Origin: Volutella citrinella
Lineage: Eukaryota; Ascomycota; Sordariomycetes; Hypocreales; Nectriaceae
Length of the DNA: 64,000 nt
Assembly: GCA_034401135.1 (NCBI GenBank)
Contig: JAWZSP010000004.1
Location: forward strand, 434,001-498,000
Direction: 5' to 3'
In this document: positions 63,598-64,000 of the stretch, piece after piece
Numbering within the stretch: position 1 is the stretch's first letter
Layout of the letters: each line of letters opens with the position of its first letter
Notes under the pieces: generated by a model
Told to the model about the DNA's origin: nothing
What the model saw: only the letters and a program-made list of their open reading frames with translations
Database searches by the model: none
Made by a program: the position numbers and the translations under genes

Positions 63598-64000
63598 GGT
63601 TGAGAGTGGGAAGAATGGCCCCGGAAGTTATCAACAACAGGACAAGATCTTATTGCTGCAACAACCCAACGTTACGTTCGATTACGGGGACAGGGACGGG
63701 AGCACGTGCCTTGGCTCAGCCCTACGCTACGACCAATGGATCGTGCATGATGCGGGGCAAGGGTGGGCTGCTGTGGGACAGTCTTGAAGTTTCGATCGAC
63801 GTCATCCTCAAAACGCGAAACACATGCCCAGCCTTGGCCAGCATGGGGGATTTTGTGACAGGAAATAATTTATTGCCTCGAAAGGATACAGAAAAACCAT
63901 GCTAGCTTCGACATTCTGGCCAATCAACTTATCCCTTGAAAAAAAACCTGTCCATCACAACCCCCCCTCATCTCCTGCGAAACCCCAAGCCTCTTGCTGC
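63598..64000. other. Upstream region of the beta-lactamase-like gene, to window end
   Basis: About 400 nt containing the promoter of the gene to the left. Short C- and A-rich tracts are near 63940-63970. No coding signal is seen. Confidence 0.5.

Noticed and set aside
1..64000. CRISPR array, prophage, rRNA genes
   Set aside because: No regularly spaced repeats and no phage or rRNA signatures; the window is eukaryotic. Dispersed 5S-like sequence was looked for and not found.

Overview
This window is chromosomal DNA of a filamentous ascomycete (Pezizomycotina, most likely a Sordariomycete). Genes have several short introns of about 40-80 nt with GT...AG borders and CTAAC/CTGAC-like branch sites, and start codons often lie 60-150 nt behind a TATA-like box. 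The protein families are typical of these fungi: Zn2Cys6 and GATA regulators, two HET-domain proteins, a FunK1-type kinase, secreted cysteine-rich proteins, a GH3 beta-glucosidase, a type-B carboxylesterase, an MFS sugar porter and FMN-dependent alpha-hydroxy-acid dehydrogenases. All gene models were spliced by hand; exon phases were checked and close exactly unless an entry says otherwise.

Layout. 1-1180: 3' part of an FMN-dependent dehydrogenase. 2406-4731 (-): Zn2Cys6 regulator. 6456-7118 (+): small GATA factor with a class IVb finger. 7447-7868 (+): double-psi beta-barrel protein with unresolved 5' end. 8770-10647 (+): FunK1 kinase split by one in-frame TAA. 10.65-11.73 kb: AT-rich, repeat-rich spacer. 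11731-13602 (-): HET protein. 14640-15320 (+): MDP-1-type HAD phosphatase, tail to tail with a CRAL-TRIO lipid-transfer protein (15774-17240, -). 18225-18461 (-): small secreted protein. 19231-20814 (-): second, probably secreted, FMN dehydrogenase. 22.8-25.2 kb: small secreted or hypothetical genes. 25530-27251 (-): carboxylesterase. 28650-31343 (+): GH3 beta-glucosidase. 31573-34030 (-), 34322-35582 (+) and 35646-36728 (-): a Zn2Cys6 regulator, a PRISE-like reductase and an NmrA-like reductase, with a CGG-N10-CCG element in the divergent promoter. 37369-39891 (-): second HET protein.

From 39.9 to 52.1 kb the window is gene-poor. Two small spliced genes were found there: a 25-residue, 8-cysteine metallothionein (43846-44133, -) encoded in three exons of 11, 61 and 6 nt, and a 92-residue protein (51167-51504, +). 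After it come a DUF1593 nucleoside-hydrolase-like protein (52075-53574, +), an MFS sugar transporter behind paired CreA-type motifs (55098-56921, +), a large secreted Ser/Thr/Cys-rich protein (57252-60020, -), an F-box-like gene with one in-frame TAA (60986-62302, +) and a serine beta-lactamase-like enzyme (62368-63597, -).

How the genes may work together. The esterase, beta-glucosidase and sugar transporter fit uptake of plant-derived sugars and esters. The Zn2Cys6/PRISE/NmrA trio looks like a small co-regulated redox unit. The HET and FunK1 genes with the AT-rich spacer have the look of fast-evolving accessory DNA. Two otherwise well-preserved genes are each cut by a single TAA, which may reflect C-to-T mutation (RIP-like) or recent pseudogenisation. 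These functional links are inferences from gene content, not demonstrated.
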